Translations under genes and position numbers: made by a program
Part shown: positions 9,405 through 18,595 of the stretch, one piece after another
Layout: each line of letters begins with the position of its first letter
Numbering within the stretch: position 1 is the stretch's first letter
The notes under the pieces: model-generated
What the model was told of the DNA's origin: nothing
Databases searched by the model: none
The model's input: the letters and a program-made list of their open reading frames with translations, nothing else
NCBI RefSeq assembly: GCF_018919065.1
Contig: NZ_JAHLQG010000043.1
Span: forward strand, 124,001 to 188,000
Direction: 5' to 3'
Source: Blautia sp. MSJ-9
Lineage (GTDB): Bacteria; Bacillota; Clostridia; Lachnospirales; Lachnospiraceae
Length of the DNA: 64,000 bases

Positions 9405-10823
9405 ATGAGAAAAACCAAAATTATCTGTACAATGGGACCGTCTACTGATAAAGGCGATGTTATGGAACAGCTTGTGAGAGAGGGAATGGACGTAGCACGT
9501 TTCAACTTTTCACATGGACCTCACGATGAACAGAGAGGACGTATCCAGAAGCTGAGAGAACTTCGCAAGAAATATGACAGACCTGTTGCAGCACTTCTTG
9601 ATACAAAGGGACCGGAGATTAGACTTGGATGCTTCAAGGATGGTAAGGTTTCTCTGGAAGAAGGACAGATTTTTACATTTACAAATAAAGATATAGAAGG
9701 AACTAACGAGCACGTAAGCATTACTTATAAAGAACTTTATAAGGATGTAAAACCAGGCGGACACATTCTGGTTGATGATGGACTTGTAGATCTGGAAGTT
9801 CAGGATATCGCAGGAAAAGATATCGTATGTAAAGTTATCAACGCAGGTGTAGTTGGTGATAAGAAAGGTGTCAATGTTCCGGGCGCAAACCTGAAGATGC
9901 CATTTATCAGCAAGAAAGACCATGATGACCTTCTTTTCGGTATTCAGGAAGGATTTGACTTTGTTGCAGCATCTTTTACACGTACTGCTGATGATATCCG
10001 TGAAGTAAGAAAAATCCTGAAAGAAAACGGCGGTGAAGAAATCCAGATCATTGCCAAGATTGAGAACCAGCAGGGTGTTGACAATATCGATGAGATCATC
10101 GAAGCAGCAGACGGTATTATGATCGCCAGAGGTGACATGGGTGTTGAGATTCCACCGGAATATGTACCTGTTATCCAGCAGAAGATCATCCAGAAAGTTT
10201 ATACAGCAGGCAAACCTGTCATCACTGCAACACAGATGCTTGACTCCATGATCTCTCATCCGAGACCAACCCGTGCAGAGGCGACAGACGTTGCCAATGC
10301 GATCTTCCAGGGAACAAGTGCGACTATGCTTTCCGGAGAAACAGCAGCTGGTAAATATCCGATACAGGCACTGCAGATGATGAGCCGTATCGCAGAGCAT
10401 ATGGAACAGAATATTGACTACAATACAATCTTTAAGAAAACAGACAGAAATGAAAACCCGGACATCACAAATGCGATCGCACATGCAACCTGCCTGACAG
10501 CAATCGACCTGAAGGCTCGTGCAATCCTTGCAGTGACAAAATCCGGAAGTACCGCACACATGATGTCCAAACACAGACCAGGATGTCTGATCGGTGCATG
10601 CACAAGCTCTGAGAGAGTTCTGCGTCAGCTGAACCTGTCCTGGGGCGTTTATCCGATGCTCATCAAAGAAGAATACAGCTCTGAAATCCTTTGCCTGAGA
10701 GCAATCGAAGCAGCACAGAAGCATAAACTTGTAAAAGTTGGTGATACGGTTGTATTCGCAGGTGGTGTACCGCTTGGTATTCCGGGAAGAACAAACATGA
10801 TCCGTGTCTGCATCGTAGAATAA
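9405..10823 (+). CDS. pyk: Pyruvate kinase
   Basis: This 472-residue glycolytic enzyme transfers phosphate from PEP to ADP. Visible signatures are the N-terminal RKTKIICTMGPS, DTKGPEIRLG, and the active-site region IIAKIENQQGVDNIDEII with IMIARGDMGVEIP. The TATQMLDSMI and ATDVANAIFQGTSATMLSGETA motifs follow. It is the short form, lacking the extra C-terminal PEP-utiliser-like domain of many Bacillus enzymes. The start has GGAGGGAAAG upstream. It is probably monocistronic: a long leader lies upstream and a strong terminator downstream. Confidence 0.97.
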   Translation: MRKTKIICTMGPSTDKGDVMEQLVREGMDVARFNFSHGPHDEQRGRIQKLRELRKKYDRPVAALLDTKGPEIRLGCFKDGKVSLEEGQIFTFTNKDIEGTNEHVSITYKELYKDVKPGGHILVDDGLVDLEVQDIAGKDIVCKVINAGVVGDKKGVNVPGANLKMPFISKKDHDDLLFGIQEGFDFVAASFTRTADDIREVRKILKENGGEEIQIIAKIENQQGVDNIDEIIEAADGIMIARGDMGVEIPPEYVPVIQQKIIQKVYTAGKPVITATQMLDSMISHPRPTRAEATDVANAIFQGTSATMLSGETAAGKYPIQALQMMSRIAEHMEQNIDYNTIFKKTDRNENPDITNAIAHATCLTAIDLKARAILAVTKSGSTAHMMSKHRPGCLIGACTSSERVLRQLNLSWGVYPMLIKEEYSSEILCLRAIEAAQKHKLVKVGDTVVFAGGVPLGIPGRTNMIRVCIVE

Positions 10824-10837
10824 TATTAAGATACAAG

Positions 10838-10867
10838 GTCAGGGGCAAGGTACCTTTTGCCCCTGAC
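10838..10867 (+). other. 11-bp perfect hairpin after pyk
   Basis: GTCAGGGGCAA pairs perfectly with TTGCCCCTGAC around an 8-nt loop. No T run follows, so it is more likely a 3'-end protecting or processing hairpin than a terminator. A proper terminator lies 45 bp further on. Confidence 0.6.
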
Positions 10868-10910
10868 ATCATATTAACAGAACAAACAGCATAAATTTTT
10901 AAAGACACAT

Positions 10911-10955
10911 ACAAGGGTCTGCCGTCAACTTTTCGACAGCGGCCCCTTGTTTTTT
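10911..10955 (+). terminator. Intrinsic terminator of pyk
   Basis: ACAAGGG (10911-10917) pairs with CCCTTGT (10944-10950) around an inner partial stem. Five further T follow. Confidence 0.8.
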
Positions 10956-10981
10956 GTACGTAATGAGGAGAGAAAATTATT

Positions 10982-11665
10982 ATGAAAACAAACGGAGAAG
11001 AAGATTCCAGACATATTTTCAGAGGGGAGCTGGCATTGGTGATCGCAGTTATGATCAACAGCCTTGCAGTTATCCTGATGCTGTATTCAGGTTCAGGAAT
11101 ATCTGCCATATCCAGTGTACCTTATGCATTTGAGAAAGTATTTCCGGTGATCACACTGGGAACATGGACTTATATTTTCCAGGCACTTCTGATCTTAAGC
11201 TTGATGATACTGAGAAAGAAATTCGTACCGGTTTATCTGTGCAGTTTCCTTGTAGGATTTGCATTCAGCGAACTACTTGATGTCAATGAGGCATGGATTA
11301 ATGTCCTGCCAAAGACAATTCCGCTCAGAATCTTATACTTTGTCATCAGTTATCTGCTGATCTGCATAGGAATCGCACTTTCCAACAGATGCGGACTGCC
11401 GATCATTCCGACGGACCTGTTTCCACGTGAGTTGTCAGAGATCATAAAGGTGAAATATTCCAAGATTAAGGTTTCTTTCGATGTAATCTGCCTGACAATT
11501 ACTGCCTGTATGACAGGAATGATCCTGGGACATATCAGCGGGCTTGGAATAGGAACCGTGCTGGCAGCATTTACCATGGGGAAAGTGATCGGCCTGATCG
11601 GTGACCAGATGGATAAACATTTCCGATTTGTGAATTTCACCCAGCAACGTTCACAGGCGGCGTAA
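10982..11665 (+). CDS. YczE/YitT-like integral membrane protein
   Basis: This 227-residue protein has about five hydrophobic helices (residues roughly 14-36, 55-77, 82-100, 118-137 and 165-205). The loop motif GLPIIPTDLFPRELSEI and the glycine-rich last segment (SGLGIGTVLAAFTMGKVIGLIGD) are typical of the YczE/DUF6198 group related to YitT proteins. Its role is unknown; some members are linked to export or resistance. The start follows a GAGGAGAG ribosome site. It lies between two strong terminators and looks monocistronic. Confidence 0.75.
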   Translation: MKTNGEEDSRHIFRGELALVIAVMINSLAVILMLYSGSGISAISSVPYAFEKVFPVITLGTWTYIFQALLILSLMILRKKFVPVYLCSFLVGFAFSELLDVNEAWINVLPKTIPLRILYFVISYLLICIGIALSNRCGLPIIPTDLFPRELSEIIKVKYSKIKVSFDVICLTITACMTGMILGHISGLGIGTVLAAFTMGKVIGLIGDQMDKHFRFVNFTQQRSQAA

Positions 11666-11709
11666 TATAATTGTCAAACAAATCTGAATAATACCACAGT
11701 ATTTCTGAA

Positions 11710-11737
11710 AGAATCCCGCATTGCGGGATTCTTTTTT
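11710..11737 (+). terminator. Strong intrinsic terminator
   Basis: The 10-bp perfect stem AGAATCCCGC/GCGGGATTCT is followed by a T run. It ends the YczE-like gene. Confidence 0.9.
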
Positions 11738-11846
11738 CTGTGATACACTTGACACAACATAAGTATATTGGAGGATATTGACGATAAATATTCTCTTTTA
11801 TCAGAAAAATATTGTTTTCTGATGGAGAATGACTGGGAGGTAAAAA

Positions 11847-14800
11847 ATGGTTCTCATTAAAGAGCGTATTAGTAAAATGCTGGAATACATAAAAGAGCAG
11901 ATTTATCCTGAGAGTATGCCAATTCAGAAGTACCGTATGATCAAAACGGATAAGAGATTTGAGAATATAGCAGATCTTGATACTTCTGGCTGGGAAGAAT
12001 TTACAAATACGGAAGTGTGGGGTGGACACAGAGAATATTACTGGTTTGAAACTTTCGTAACGGTTCCGGAAGAGTTTGATGGAAAATGTGTTGTGTACGA
12101 ACTTCGGACAGGAAAAGAAGGGGAATGGGATGCGACTAATCCGCAGTTTACAATCTATGTAAACGGCACTCTTGTACAAGGACTTGACATTAACCACAGA
12201 GAAATCATTCTTGCAGAGCAGGCAAAAGCGGGAATGCAGTACAGAATTATTCTCTCTGCTTTTACCGGAGATCAGAATTTCAGATTGAAGCTGGATTCCA
12301 GATTAAAGGTTCTGGACAGAAAAACAGAGAAGTATTTCTATGACCTCTCTGTGCCATATGAAACTGCACGTCTGTTAAATACAGAGGACAGAGCGTATAT
12401 TACGATTATTCAGGCGTTAAATGATTCCCTGAATCTTCTGGATATGAGAAAAGAAGGTTCGCCGGAATATTACAAGAGCCTTGAGAAAGCACAGGAATTT
12501 ATTACAAAAGAGTTTTATGAGAAACATTGTGATAAAGAACAGGGGCCAGTGATCTGTTGTGTAGGTCATACACATATTGACTGCGCATGGCTATGGACAT
12601 TAAGGGTAACAGAAGATAAAGCTGTAAGAAGTTTTTCCACTGTGCTGAATCTGATGAAACAATATCCGGAATATATTTTCATGTCCAGCCAGCCACAGCT
12701 TTACAAATTTGTAAAGAAGAATGCACCTCAGGTTTATGAGCAGATCAAGGAGCGCGTAAAAGAAGGCCGCTGGGAAACAGAGGGCGGTATGTTTGTGGAA
12801 GCGGACTGCAATCTGGCATCAGGAGAGGCTCTGGTGCGTCAGTTTATGCATGGAAAGAAATTCTTCAAAGAGGAATTCGGAACGGACAACAAGATCCTCT
12901 GGCTTCCGGATGTATTCGGATATGCAGCTGCCCTGCCTCAGATCATGCAGAAATGCGGAATCTCGTATTTTATGACAACAAAGATCAGCTGGAATGAATT
13001 AAACAAAATGCCTTATGATACGTTTGAATGGGAAGGAATTGACGGCAGCAGAGTGCTGACCCATTTTATTCCTACCAGAGATTATAATAAAGCTGCTGTA
13101 GAAGGCGGCACAGAAACAGAGCATTTTACAACTTATAATGGTTACCTGAATCCAAGTCAGATGAAGGGCGGATGGGCCCGTTACAGTCAGAAAGACTTGA
13201 ATGATGAGGTTCTCTGCAGCTTCGGATTTGGTGACGGTGGCGGTGGCCCGTCGAAAGAAGAGCTGGAAAATCAGAGGCGTATGAGCCAGGGAATACCGGG
13301 ATGCCCGAGAACCAAAATGTCCACAGCGCTTGAGTTCTTTGAGAGACTGGACAAAGAAACAAAGGGCAGTAAATATCTTCCGTCATGGGTCGGAGAATTA
13401 TATCTGGAATATCACAGAGGAACCTATACTTCTATGGCGAGAAATAAGAAGTATAACCGTAAAGCAGAGCTTGCTTATCAGGATGAAGAAACTTATGCGG
13501 CAATGGATGAACTGCTGACAGGAAATACATACCCGAAAGATGCTCTTTATGATGCATGGGAAGTGATCCTAAGAAATCAGTTCCATGATATTCTGCCAGG
13601 ATCTTCCATTAAAGAGGTATATGATGACTCCAAAGCAGAATATGAGAAGATTTTTGAGGAAAATAAAGAATTGAAAGCTGCTTCCCTTGGAAGCCTTGTA
13701 AAGAATGTAGATGCACCTTTACATGCGGTGGTCGTGTTTAATCCAAACAGCGGCGAGGTTCCGGGAATTGTTTCCTTTGCCTGCCCTAAAGAGATTAAGA
13801 ACCCGGTACTAAGAGATCATGGAACTCAGGTTGCGGTCCAGAAGACAGGAGACGTTTATATTTTTACAGCAGTGGGAGTGCCATCAAAGGGATATAAAAC
13901 TTATGTTCTGGAAGATGGAGAAGAGTCTGCAGAAGAAGCGTCCATGGATGTTTCTGTAAAACATATGGAGAATGACTGGTTTGCAATTTATTATAACGAA
14001 AAAGGTCAGTTTGCGAAGATTTATGATAAATCAGCGAAGAGACAGATCCTTAAAGAAGGTAAAGCAGGTAATGTGATCATCAGTTATGAGGACCGCCCGC
14101 ATAATTATGATGCCTGGGATGTAAATAATTATTATACGGAGAAATCCTGGGAAATTGATGATGTTTCCTCCATAAAAGTAACAGAGAACGGACCGGTAAG
14201 AGCATGCGTGAGGATTGAGAGAAAATATCTGGATTCTGTGATCGTTCAGGAAATTTATCTATATCATGATATTCCGAGAATTGATATCAAGAACAGTATT
14301 GACTGGAAAGAACACCAGATTTTTGTTAAAGATTATTTCCCTGTAGATGTGCATGCCAATGAAGCAACATTTGACATTCAGTACGGCAACGTAAAACGCC
14401 CGACACATGCAAATACGTCATGGGATTTTGCTAAATTTGAAGTCTGCCATCATAAGTGGATGGATGTAAGTGAAGGCGGATATGGAGTAAGCTTCCTGAA
14501 TGACTGTAAGTTTGGAGTAAGTGTGCGTGGAAGTGAGGTTGGACTTTCCATGCTGAAATCTGCGATCCATCCGAATCCTGAAGCAGATAAAGAACATCAT
14601 GAATTTACCTATTCAATTTATCCGCATGCAGAAAACTGGACAGATGCCAATACGGTTGCTCAGGCATATGAGCTGAATAATCCGATGACAGCGGTTGTTA
14701 AGGAAAATAAGGGCGGAAAACTTGCCACAGAATATTCTCTGATCAAGGTTGATCAGGATAATGTAATAATTGAAACGGTTAAAAAGGCAGAAATTGGAGA

Positions 14801-14996
14801 GGAACTGATCGTTCGTCTGTATGAATGCTATAATAAAAGAGCGAATGTGGTTCTTACCTGTGGGGAAAAAATTGCAGATGTGGTTGAGTGTAATCTTCTG
14901 GAAGAAGATGAACAGCAGGTATCTTATGCGGATCATACAGTTTCTTTCTGCATTAAGCCATATGAAATTAAGACGTTAAAAATAAGACTGAAATAA
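11847..14996 (+). CDS. GH38 alpha-mannosidase
   Basis: This is a 1049-residue cytoplasmic enzyme (no signal peptide) that should hydrolyse alpha-linked mannose. The GH38 zinc site HTHID lies at about residues 240-244, and the nucleophile aspartate is in WLPDVFGY at about 354. After the catalytic domain come the helical middle domain (YLEYHRGTYTSMARNKKYNR) and C-terminal beta domains. The N-terminal 200 residues form the usual jelly-roll extension. Length matches the family. GGGAGG lies ten bases before the start, and a 9-bp hairpin (11800-11808 with 11815-11823) lies in the leader. The ROK kinase gene 210 bp downstream may phosphorylate the released sugar. Linkage specificity cannot be read from sequence. 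Confidence 0.93.
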   Translation: MVLIKERISKMLEYIKEQIYPESMPIQKYRMIKTDKRFENIADLDTSGWEEFTNTEVWGGHREYYWFETFVTVPEEFDGKCVVYELRTGKEGEWDATNPQFTIYVNGTLVQGLDINHREIILAEQAKAGMQYRIILSAFTGDQNFRLKLDSRLKVLDRKTEKYFYDLSVPYETARLLNTEDRAYITIIQALNDSLNLLDMRKEGSPEYYKSLEKAQEFITKEFYEKHCDKEQGPVICCVGHTHIDCAWLWTLRVTEDKAVRSFSTVLNLMKQYPEYIFMSSQPQLYKFVKKNAPQVYEQIKERVKEGRWETEGGMFVEADCNLASGEALVRQFMHGKKFFKEEFGTDNKILWLPDVFGYAAALPQIMQKCGISYFMTTKISWNELNKMPYDTFEWEGIDGSRVLTHFIPTRDYNKAAVEGGTETEHFTTYNGYLNPSQMKGGWARYSQKDLNDEVLCSFGFGDGGGGPSKEELENQRRMSQGIPGCPRTKMSTALEFFERLDKETKGSKYLPSWVGELYLEYHRGTYTSMARNKKYNRKAELAYQDEETYAAMDELLTGNTYPKDALYDAWEVILRNQFHDILPGSSIKEVYDDSKAEYEKIFEENKELKAASLGSLVKNVDAPLHAVVVFNPNSGEVPGIVSFACPKEIKNPVLRDHGTQVAVQKTGDVYIFTAVGVPSKGYKTYVLEDGEESAEEASMDVSVKHMENDWFAIYYNEKGQFAKIYDKSAKRQILKEGKAGNVIISYEDRPHNYDAWDVNNYYTEKSWEIDDVSSIKVTENGPVRACVRIERKYLDSVIVQEIYLYHDIPRIDIKNSIDWKEHQIFVKDYFPVDVHANEATFDIQYGNVKRPTHANTSWDFAKFEVCHHKWMDVSEGGYGVSFLNDCKFGVSVRGSEVGLSMLKSAIHPNPEADKEHHEFTYSIYPHAENWTDANTVAQAYELNNPMTAVVKENKGGKLATEYSLIKVDQDNVIIETVKKAEIGEELIVRLYECYNKRANVVLTCGEKIADVVECNLLEEDEQQVSYADHTVSFCIKPYEIKTLKIRLK

Positions 14997-15205
14997 TTAG
15001 CTGCAGTTTATTCCATTCTCGGTAATATGCTTCGTAATTTAATCAAACTGCGGAGCAGATATCTGGTCATGAGCAAGTAGCGAAGCGGATGATTTTATCT
15101 GTTTGACTTTATGCGAAGCGAGAGGAACAACAGTAACAGCAAAACACTATATAAAGAAAGGGAAGACTGTATTTGCAGGGAAAGAATACAGTTGTGGGAT
15201 TTATT
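14997..15205 (+). other. Intergenic region between GH38 and ROK genes
   Basis: No gene is seen. An imperfect inverted repeat (GCAGTTT near 15003, AAACTGC near 15050) and a repeated AGCGAAGCG/GCGAAGCGAG motif are present. No T-run terminator is seen, so read-through from the mannosidase into the kinase is possible. Confidence 0.35.
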
Positions 15206-16099
15206 ATGAGATATGCAGTAGCAATTGATATCGGCGGAACGAATACACGAGTTGCACTTGTTAATGAGAATCTGGAGATTACTGACAGGCAGCAGTTTCC
15301 TACAAACCCGGAAGATCCGGAAGAAACACTGGGAAAGATTGCAGATGTGATCAAAGGATATGACTGCGAGATCGTGGGAGCAGGAATGTCCTGCCCTGGA
15401 CCGCTTGATCTGGTAAATGAGAAAATTATCACACCTCCGAATATCAGAGGTGACTGGTATCATTTACCGGTATCACAGAAACTGAGAGATATGATCCATA
15501 TTCCGGTATATCTGAATAATGACGGAAATCTGGCAGCTCTTGCTGAAGCTGTGGCGGGAGAAGGGAAGGGTTACAGATTTGTCCAGTTCCTGACGATTTC
15601 TACAGGAATCGGATCTGGCTTTGTGATTGATAAGAAAATTTTTCAGGGAGCTCATGGATGGGCGAATGAAGTAGAGAATACGATCATGATGCAGGATGGC
15701 CCGTCTCACGGAACCATTCTTCCAGGTGGAATCGAGGCAATCAGCAGTGGAACTGCCATTACAGTAAGAGCCAGAAAAGCAGGACTGGATGTAAAACATG
15801 CAGGTGAAGTCAATGATCTGGCACTTGCCGGAAATGAAACAGCTAAGAAAATTATGGAAGATGCAAAAGTTCATCTTGCCAATTTCATCGCGGCGATTTA
15901 TAATCTTGTTGACCCGGATATTGTAATTCTGGGTGGTTCAGTGGCGATTAAGATAAATGGTTTCGTAGAAGAAGTGGAAGAACTTGTGAAGAGTAAAGTT
16001 TATGAGGCACAGAGACCATTTATTAAAGTGAGAAAATCCACATTAAATGAGGACTCCGGTCTGATCGGAGCAGCATATCTTGCTTTTTCGAAGCGATAA
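15206..16099 (+). CDS. ROK-family sugar kinase
   Basis: This 297-residue kinase opens with the ATP-binding DIGGTNTRVALV and carries GMSCPGPLD, NNDGNLAALAEA, TISTGIGSGFV and IVILGGSVA, as expected of ROK proteins. The zinc motif CxCGxxGCxE of classical ROK glucokinases is missing; GAHGWANEVENT is followed directly by DGPSHGTILPGGIEAISSG. I chose the ATG at 15206 because GGGA precedes it and MRYAVAIDIGG is the usual N-terminus; a TTG 33 bp earlier is possible. Downstream of an alpha-mannosidase, mannose or glucose is the likely substrate, by context only. Confidence 0.85.
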   Translation: MRYAVAIDIGGTNTRVALVNENLEITDRQQFPTNPEDPEETLGKIADVIKGYDCEIVGAGMSCPGPLDLVNEKIITPPNIRGDWYHLPVSQKLRDMIHIPVYLNNDGNLAALAEAVAGEGKGYRFVQFLTISTGIGSGFVIDKKIFQGAHGWANEVENTIMMQDGPSHGTILPGGIEAISSGTAITVRARKAGLDVKHAGEVNDLALAGNETAKKIMEDAKVHLANFIAAIYNLVDPDIVILGGSVAIKINGFVEEVEELVKSKVYEAQRPFIKVRKSTLNEDSGLIGAAYLAFSKR

Positions 16100-16101
16100 G
16101 G

Positions 16102-16156
16102 TTACAGAGAGAACTGTAATATACAGAGTTATTTGACAGGAGGAGAAATCCTCCTG
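16102..16156 (+). other. Two tandem hairpins after the ROK gene
   Basis: TTACAG/CTGTAA (16102-16119) is followed by a perfect 8-bp stem CAGGAGGA-GAAA-TCCTCCTG (16137-16156) with a GNRA tetraloop. A T-rich stretch starts a few bases later. It may be a terminator, though the second stem also buries an AGGAGG. Confidence 0.5.
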
Positions 16157-16189
16157 CACTAATTTTTAAGAGGAAAATGGCGTATAATT

Positions 16190-16375
16190 ATGAAACGGTT
16201 GATTATAAAAAACAAAAGAAGAATCTGGATTTGGTTTCTGCTGATCGTTTTTTTGATCCTGGCGTGCAGAGCGGCCTATATTACAGGTAACAGGGTTGGA
16301 CGAATGGAAAAGAATGATACAGAATCTGCGGTTCAATCCGGAGATGATGATCAGATATATAAAGTGGCAGTGTAA
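16190..16375 (+). CDS. Small single-pass membrane protein (61 aa)
   Basis: I do not recognise the family. A basic start (MKRLIIKNKRR) leads into one hydrophobic helix at about residues 12-29 (IWIWFLLIVFLILACRAAYI), followed by a polar tail rich in Asp, Glu and Ser. The likely topology is N-in with the tail outside. GAGGAAAA lies 14 bp upstream, which is long. An overlapping ATG at 16177 opens a 37-codon frame with no membrane segment, which I consider less likely. It lies between the ROK and tcdA genes on the same strand. Confidence 0.55.
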   Translation: MKRLIIKNKRRIWIWFLLIVFLILACRAAYITGNRVGRMEKNDTESAVQSGDDDQIYKVAV

Positions 16376-16456
16376 GTAACTGCAGAAGGTAAAATAAGGA
16401 TGTTGTTCTGATTAATGACAGCATCCAGACAGAAGAAAAAAATGAATGGAGGAAAT

Positions 16457-17221
16457 ATGCTCAATCAATTTTCAAGAACAGAGCTTCTTCTGGGAAAAGA
16501 AGCAATGAATAAACTGGAGAACTCCCGTGTGGCAGTATTTGGAATCGGAGGGGTTGGAGGATATGTATGTGAAGCGCTGGTGAGAAGCGGCGTAGGTTCT
16601 TTTGACCTGATCGATGATGACAAAGTATGCCTGACTAATCTTAACAGACAGATCATTGCTACCAGAAAAACGGTAGGCCAGTATAAGACTGAGGTAATGC
16701 GAGACAGGATTCTGGAAATCAATCCGAAAGCGGATGTTCGTATCCATCAGTGCTTTTATTTGCCGGAGAATGCTTCTGATTTTGATTTTAGCGAGTATGA
16801 TTATGTGGTAGATGCTGTGGATACGGTGACTGCAAAGATTGAGCTGATTATGCGTGCAAAAGAGTCCGGGACGCCGATCATCAGTAGTATGGGGGCTGGA
16901 AATAAGCTGGATGCGAGTGCGTTTCGTGTGGCGGATATTTATAAGACGAAGGTGTGTCCACTGGCGAAAGTTATGCGCAGAGAGTTGAAGAAGCGTGGTG
17001 TGAAGAAGCTGAAGGTTGTTTATTCTGAGGAGCAGCCGATCAGACCGATTGAGGATATGGCAATCAGTTGCAGGTCGCACTGTATTTGTACTCCAGGGGC
17101 GAAGCATAAGTGTACGGAGCGCAGGGATATTCCCGGCAGTGTGGCGTTTGTGCCGTCTGTGGTTGGACTGATCATTGCTGGAGAGGTTATTAAAGACTTG
17201 ACTGCGGAGTGCAGAAGATAA
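16457..17221 (+). CDS. tcdA: tRNA threonylcarbamoyladenosine dehydratase
   Basis: This 254-residue E1-like ATP-dependent enzyme converts t6A37 of ANN-decoding tRNAs to the cyclic form ct6A. The Rossmann/adenylation motif VAVFGIGGVGGYVCEALVRSG lies at about residues 25-45. LIDDDKVCLTNLNRQI and YVVDAVDTVTAK follow, and a Cys-rich segment (CRSHCICTPGAKHKC) lies near the C-terminus. A perfect GGAGGAAAT places the start at 16457, so the earlier in-frame ATG is not needed. The window also encodes TrmO, another enzyme acting at t6A37. Confidence 0.93.
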   Translation: MLNQFSRTELLLGKEAMNKLENSRVAVFGIGGVGGYVCEALVRSGVGSFDLIDDDKVCLTNLNRQIIATRKTVGQYKTEVMRDRILEINPKADVRIHQCFYLPENASDFDFSEYDYVVDAVDTVTAKIELIMRAKESGTPIISSMGAGNKLDASAFRVADIYKTKVCPLAKVMRRELKKRGVKKLKVVYSEEQPIRPIEDMAISCRSHCICTPGAKHKCTERRDIPGSVAFVPSVVGLIIAGEVIKDLTAECRR

Positions 17222-17236
17222 GAAATGTTTATTTAG

Positions 17237-17277
17237 GATGTGCATTGTATCAGAGTGGTATGGTGCACATCTTTTTT
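17237..17277 (+). terminator. Intrinsic terminator of tcdA
   Basis: GATGTGCA (17237-17244) pairs perfectly with TGCACATC (17264-17271). Six T follow. Confidence 0.85.
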
Positions 17278-17324
17278 GTGTAATTTCTATGCTGTTACTC
17301 AAATGTGGAAAATAAGATTAGTAA

Positions 17325-17446
17325 ACTGAATTCAGTAATAAGCAGACGAAGATCCGCGTAGTCCCGGCGTTTTATTCTGAGACAACTGCGGTGATGGGAG
17401 TGGTTTGTAATATGCTGACGAAGTATTTCCAGGGGGAAGTGCTTTA
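17325..17446 (+). pseudogene. Short protein-like remnant, family unknown
   Basis: A 40-codon frame directly after a stop reads like a protein tail (TKIRVVPAFYSETTAVMGVV, then NMLTKYFQGEVL) and ends at 17446. It has no start codon or ribosome site. I cannot name the family. The neighbouring fragments suggest it belongs to a decayed locus. Confidence 0.3.
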
Positions 17447-18018
17447 AGCGGATTATCAGAGTTGTGTTTATGCGTTGCTATCTTGCAAAGTGTTGCTAAG
17501 AGCAAACGGTAACTATTTATATAGGTAAGCTATACACATATTCAATATAAAAAGAATCCTGATAAGTGGAAGACAGGTGATTCTGTCTGAGACATTATCA
17601 GGATTCTTTTTTGTACGAAAATTGTATCAGGGTTGTTTTGTTGGGGACAAGAGTGAAGTTGGACGATTTTATCAACCTGAATTAAATTATGCAGATATGG
17701 ATCAATTTTTTTGATAAGTATTCTGTTTTGGGGGACAAGTCGCAAAGAGGGTGTTTTTGTTGGAAGACTGAAATTATGGGAATAATAAATAAAATATAAA
17801 GTAATGTGAAATAACTAAATTGATTAAAATACCTGTAAAATGCGCAAAAAGTATAAAAAGCAGAATCAATATAAAAGGCGCAGACCTAAAAAATATTGTG
17901 AAAACAGCACAAAATCAATGGATTTGCTATATGGAAAGTGACAGAATTAAATATAGTGTCTTGGCATTATTAAATAGTGTACTATAATGCAGTTAAAGAT
18001 AACGAAGGGAGGAACGAC
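17447..18018. other. AT-rich gene-free stretch
   Basis: Apart from the terminator at 17551-17612, I see no gene. The segment 17477-17515 (GTTGCTATCTTGC and GGTAACTATT) loosely resembles the interspersed repeat family described elsewhere. The A-rich region 17760-17990 probably carries the former promoter of the broken kinase gene. Confidence 0.4.
17551..17612. terminator. Long perfect terminator hairpin
   Basis: The 15-bp perfect stem AAAGAATCCTGATAA/TTATCAGGATTCTTT encloses a second AGACAG/CTGTCT hairpin and is followed by T. It has no intact gene directly upstream, so it may mark the end of the decayed unit. Confidence 0.75.
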
Positions 18019-18369
18019 ATGGACATATACAGTATTGGAGAAATGGTGATCGACTTTATACTTGGCGAAAGAGAGGGTGAATATATAAGGAATGCAGGCG
18101 GTGATGCTGTAAATGTAGCTATTGCAGCCGCAAGAAACGGACTTGAGACTGGAATGTGCTGTTGGCGTAATCGCAGGTGCAGGTGTGTGGGCAGTACCGG
18201 ATAAGGAGCGAAGATTATATACATAGATTCACCGGCAACTTTTGAGGGTGAGGCGACATTTGCAACAGATAACTATGCAGCTGGTGAGCAGGCAGGGGAA
18301 GAGATGTTGAAAATCCTGGATGAAGCCGGGATTACGGAAGGAACCATCGGACTTAAAATAAAAAAATAG
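18019..18369 (+). pseudogene. Fused remnants: PfkB sugar kinase start plus sugar-binding protein fragment
   Basis: After a good GGGAGG, 18019 starts a typical fructokinase/PfkB N-terminus (MDIYSIGEMVIDFI, RNAGGDAVNVAIAAARNGLE). It breaks after about 47 residues and runs to a stop at 18204. A different frame then reads VGVIAGAGVWAVPDKE, and a third (18211-18369) reads IIYIDSPATFEGEATFATDN and AAGEQAGEEMLKILDEAGIT. That last part is typical of a periplasmic-binding-protein-type sugar ABC receptor. At least two deletions or frameshifts have joined two genes. Neither product can work. Confidence 0.75.
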
Positions 18370-18484
18370 TAGTAGAGCCAATATAGAAAGCTATTATAAT
18401 TGACTGCATTTGCAGAAAATAGAATTTTAGCCAAATAGTATAGAATATATGCAAATTCATGTTTTTTATAAGCGACGGAAGCTG
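18370..18484. other. Gene-free stretch upstream of the rhodanese/PP-loop gene
   Basis: I see no gene. A short frame after 18480 (FPGELGGNTGGSPDTSN) might be another fragment, but support is weak. Confidence 0.3.
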
Positions 18485-18513
18485 TTGACTACACTGGGGT
18501 TTCCAAGTATAAT
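18485..18513 (+). promoter_or_regulatory. Sigma-A promoter of the rhodanese/PP-loop gene
   Basis: TTGACT (18485-18490), a 17-bp spacer and a perfect TATAAT (18508-18513). The start codon is 83 bp downstream of the -10 box. Confidence 0.7.
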
Positions 18514-18595
18514 GTTTCCTGGTGAATTGGGCGGAAATACAGGCGGTTCGCCAGATACAAGTAATTGATCTTAAGAAATAAAAGGCAGGTTATAT

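Noticed and set aside
9510-10724. A 404-codon open frame on the minus strand
   Set aside because: It lies fully antisense to pyk, has Cys/Phe-rich shadow composition and no ribosome site.
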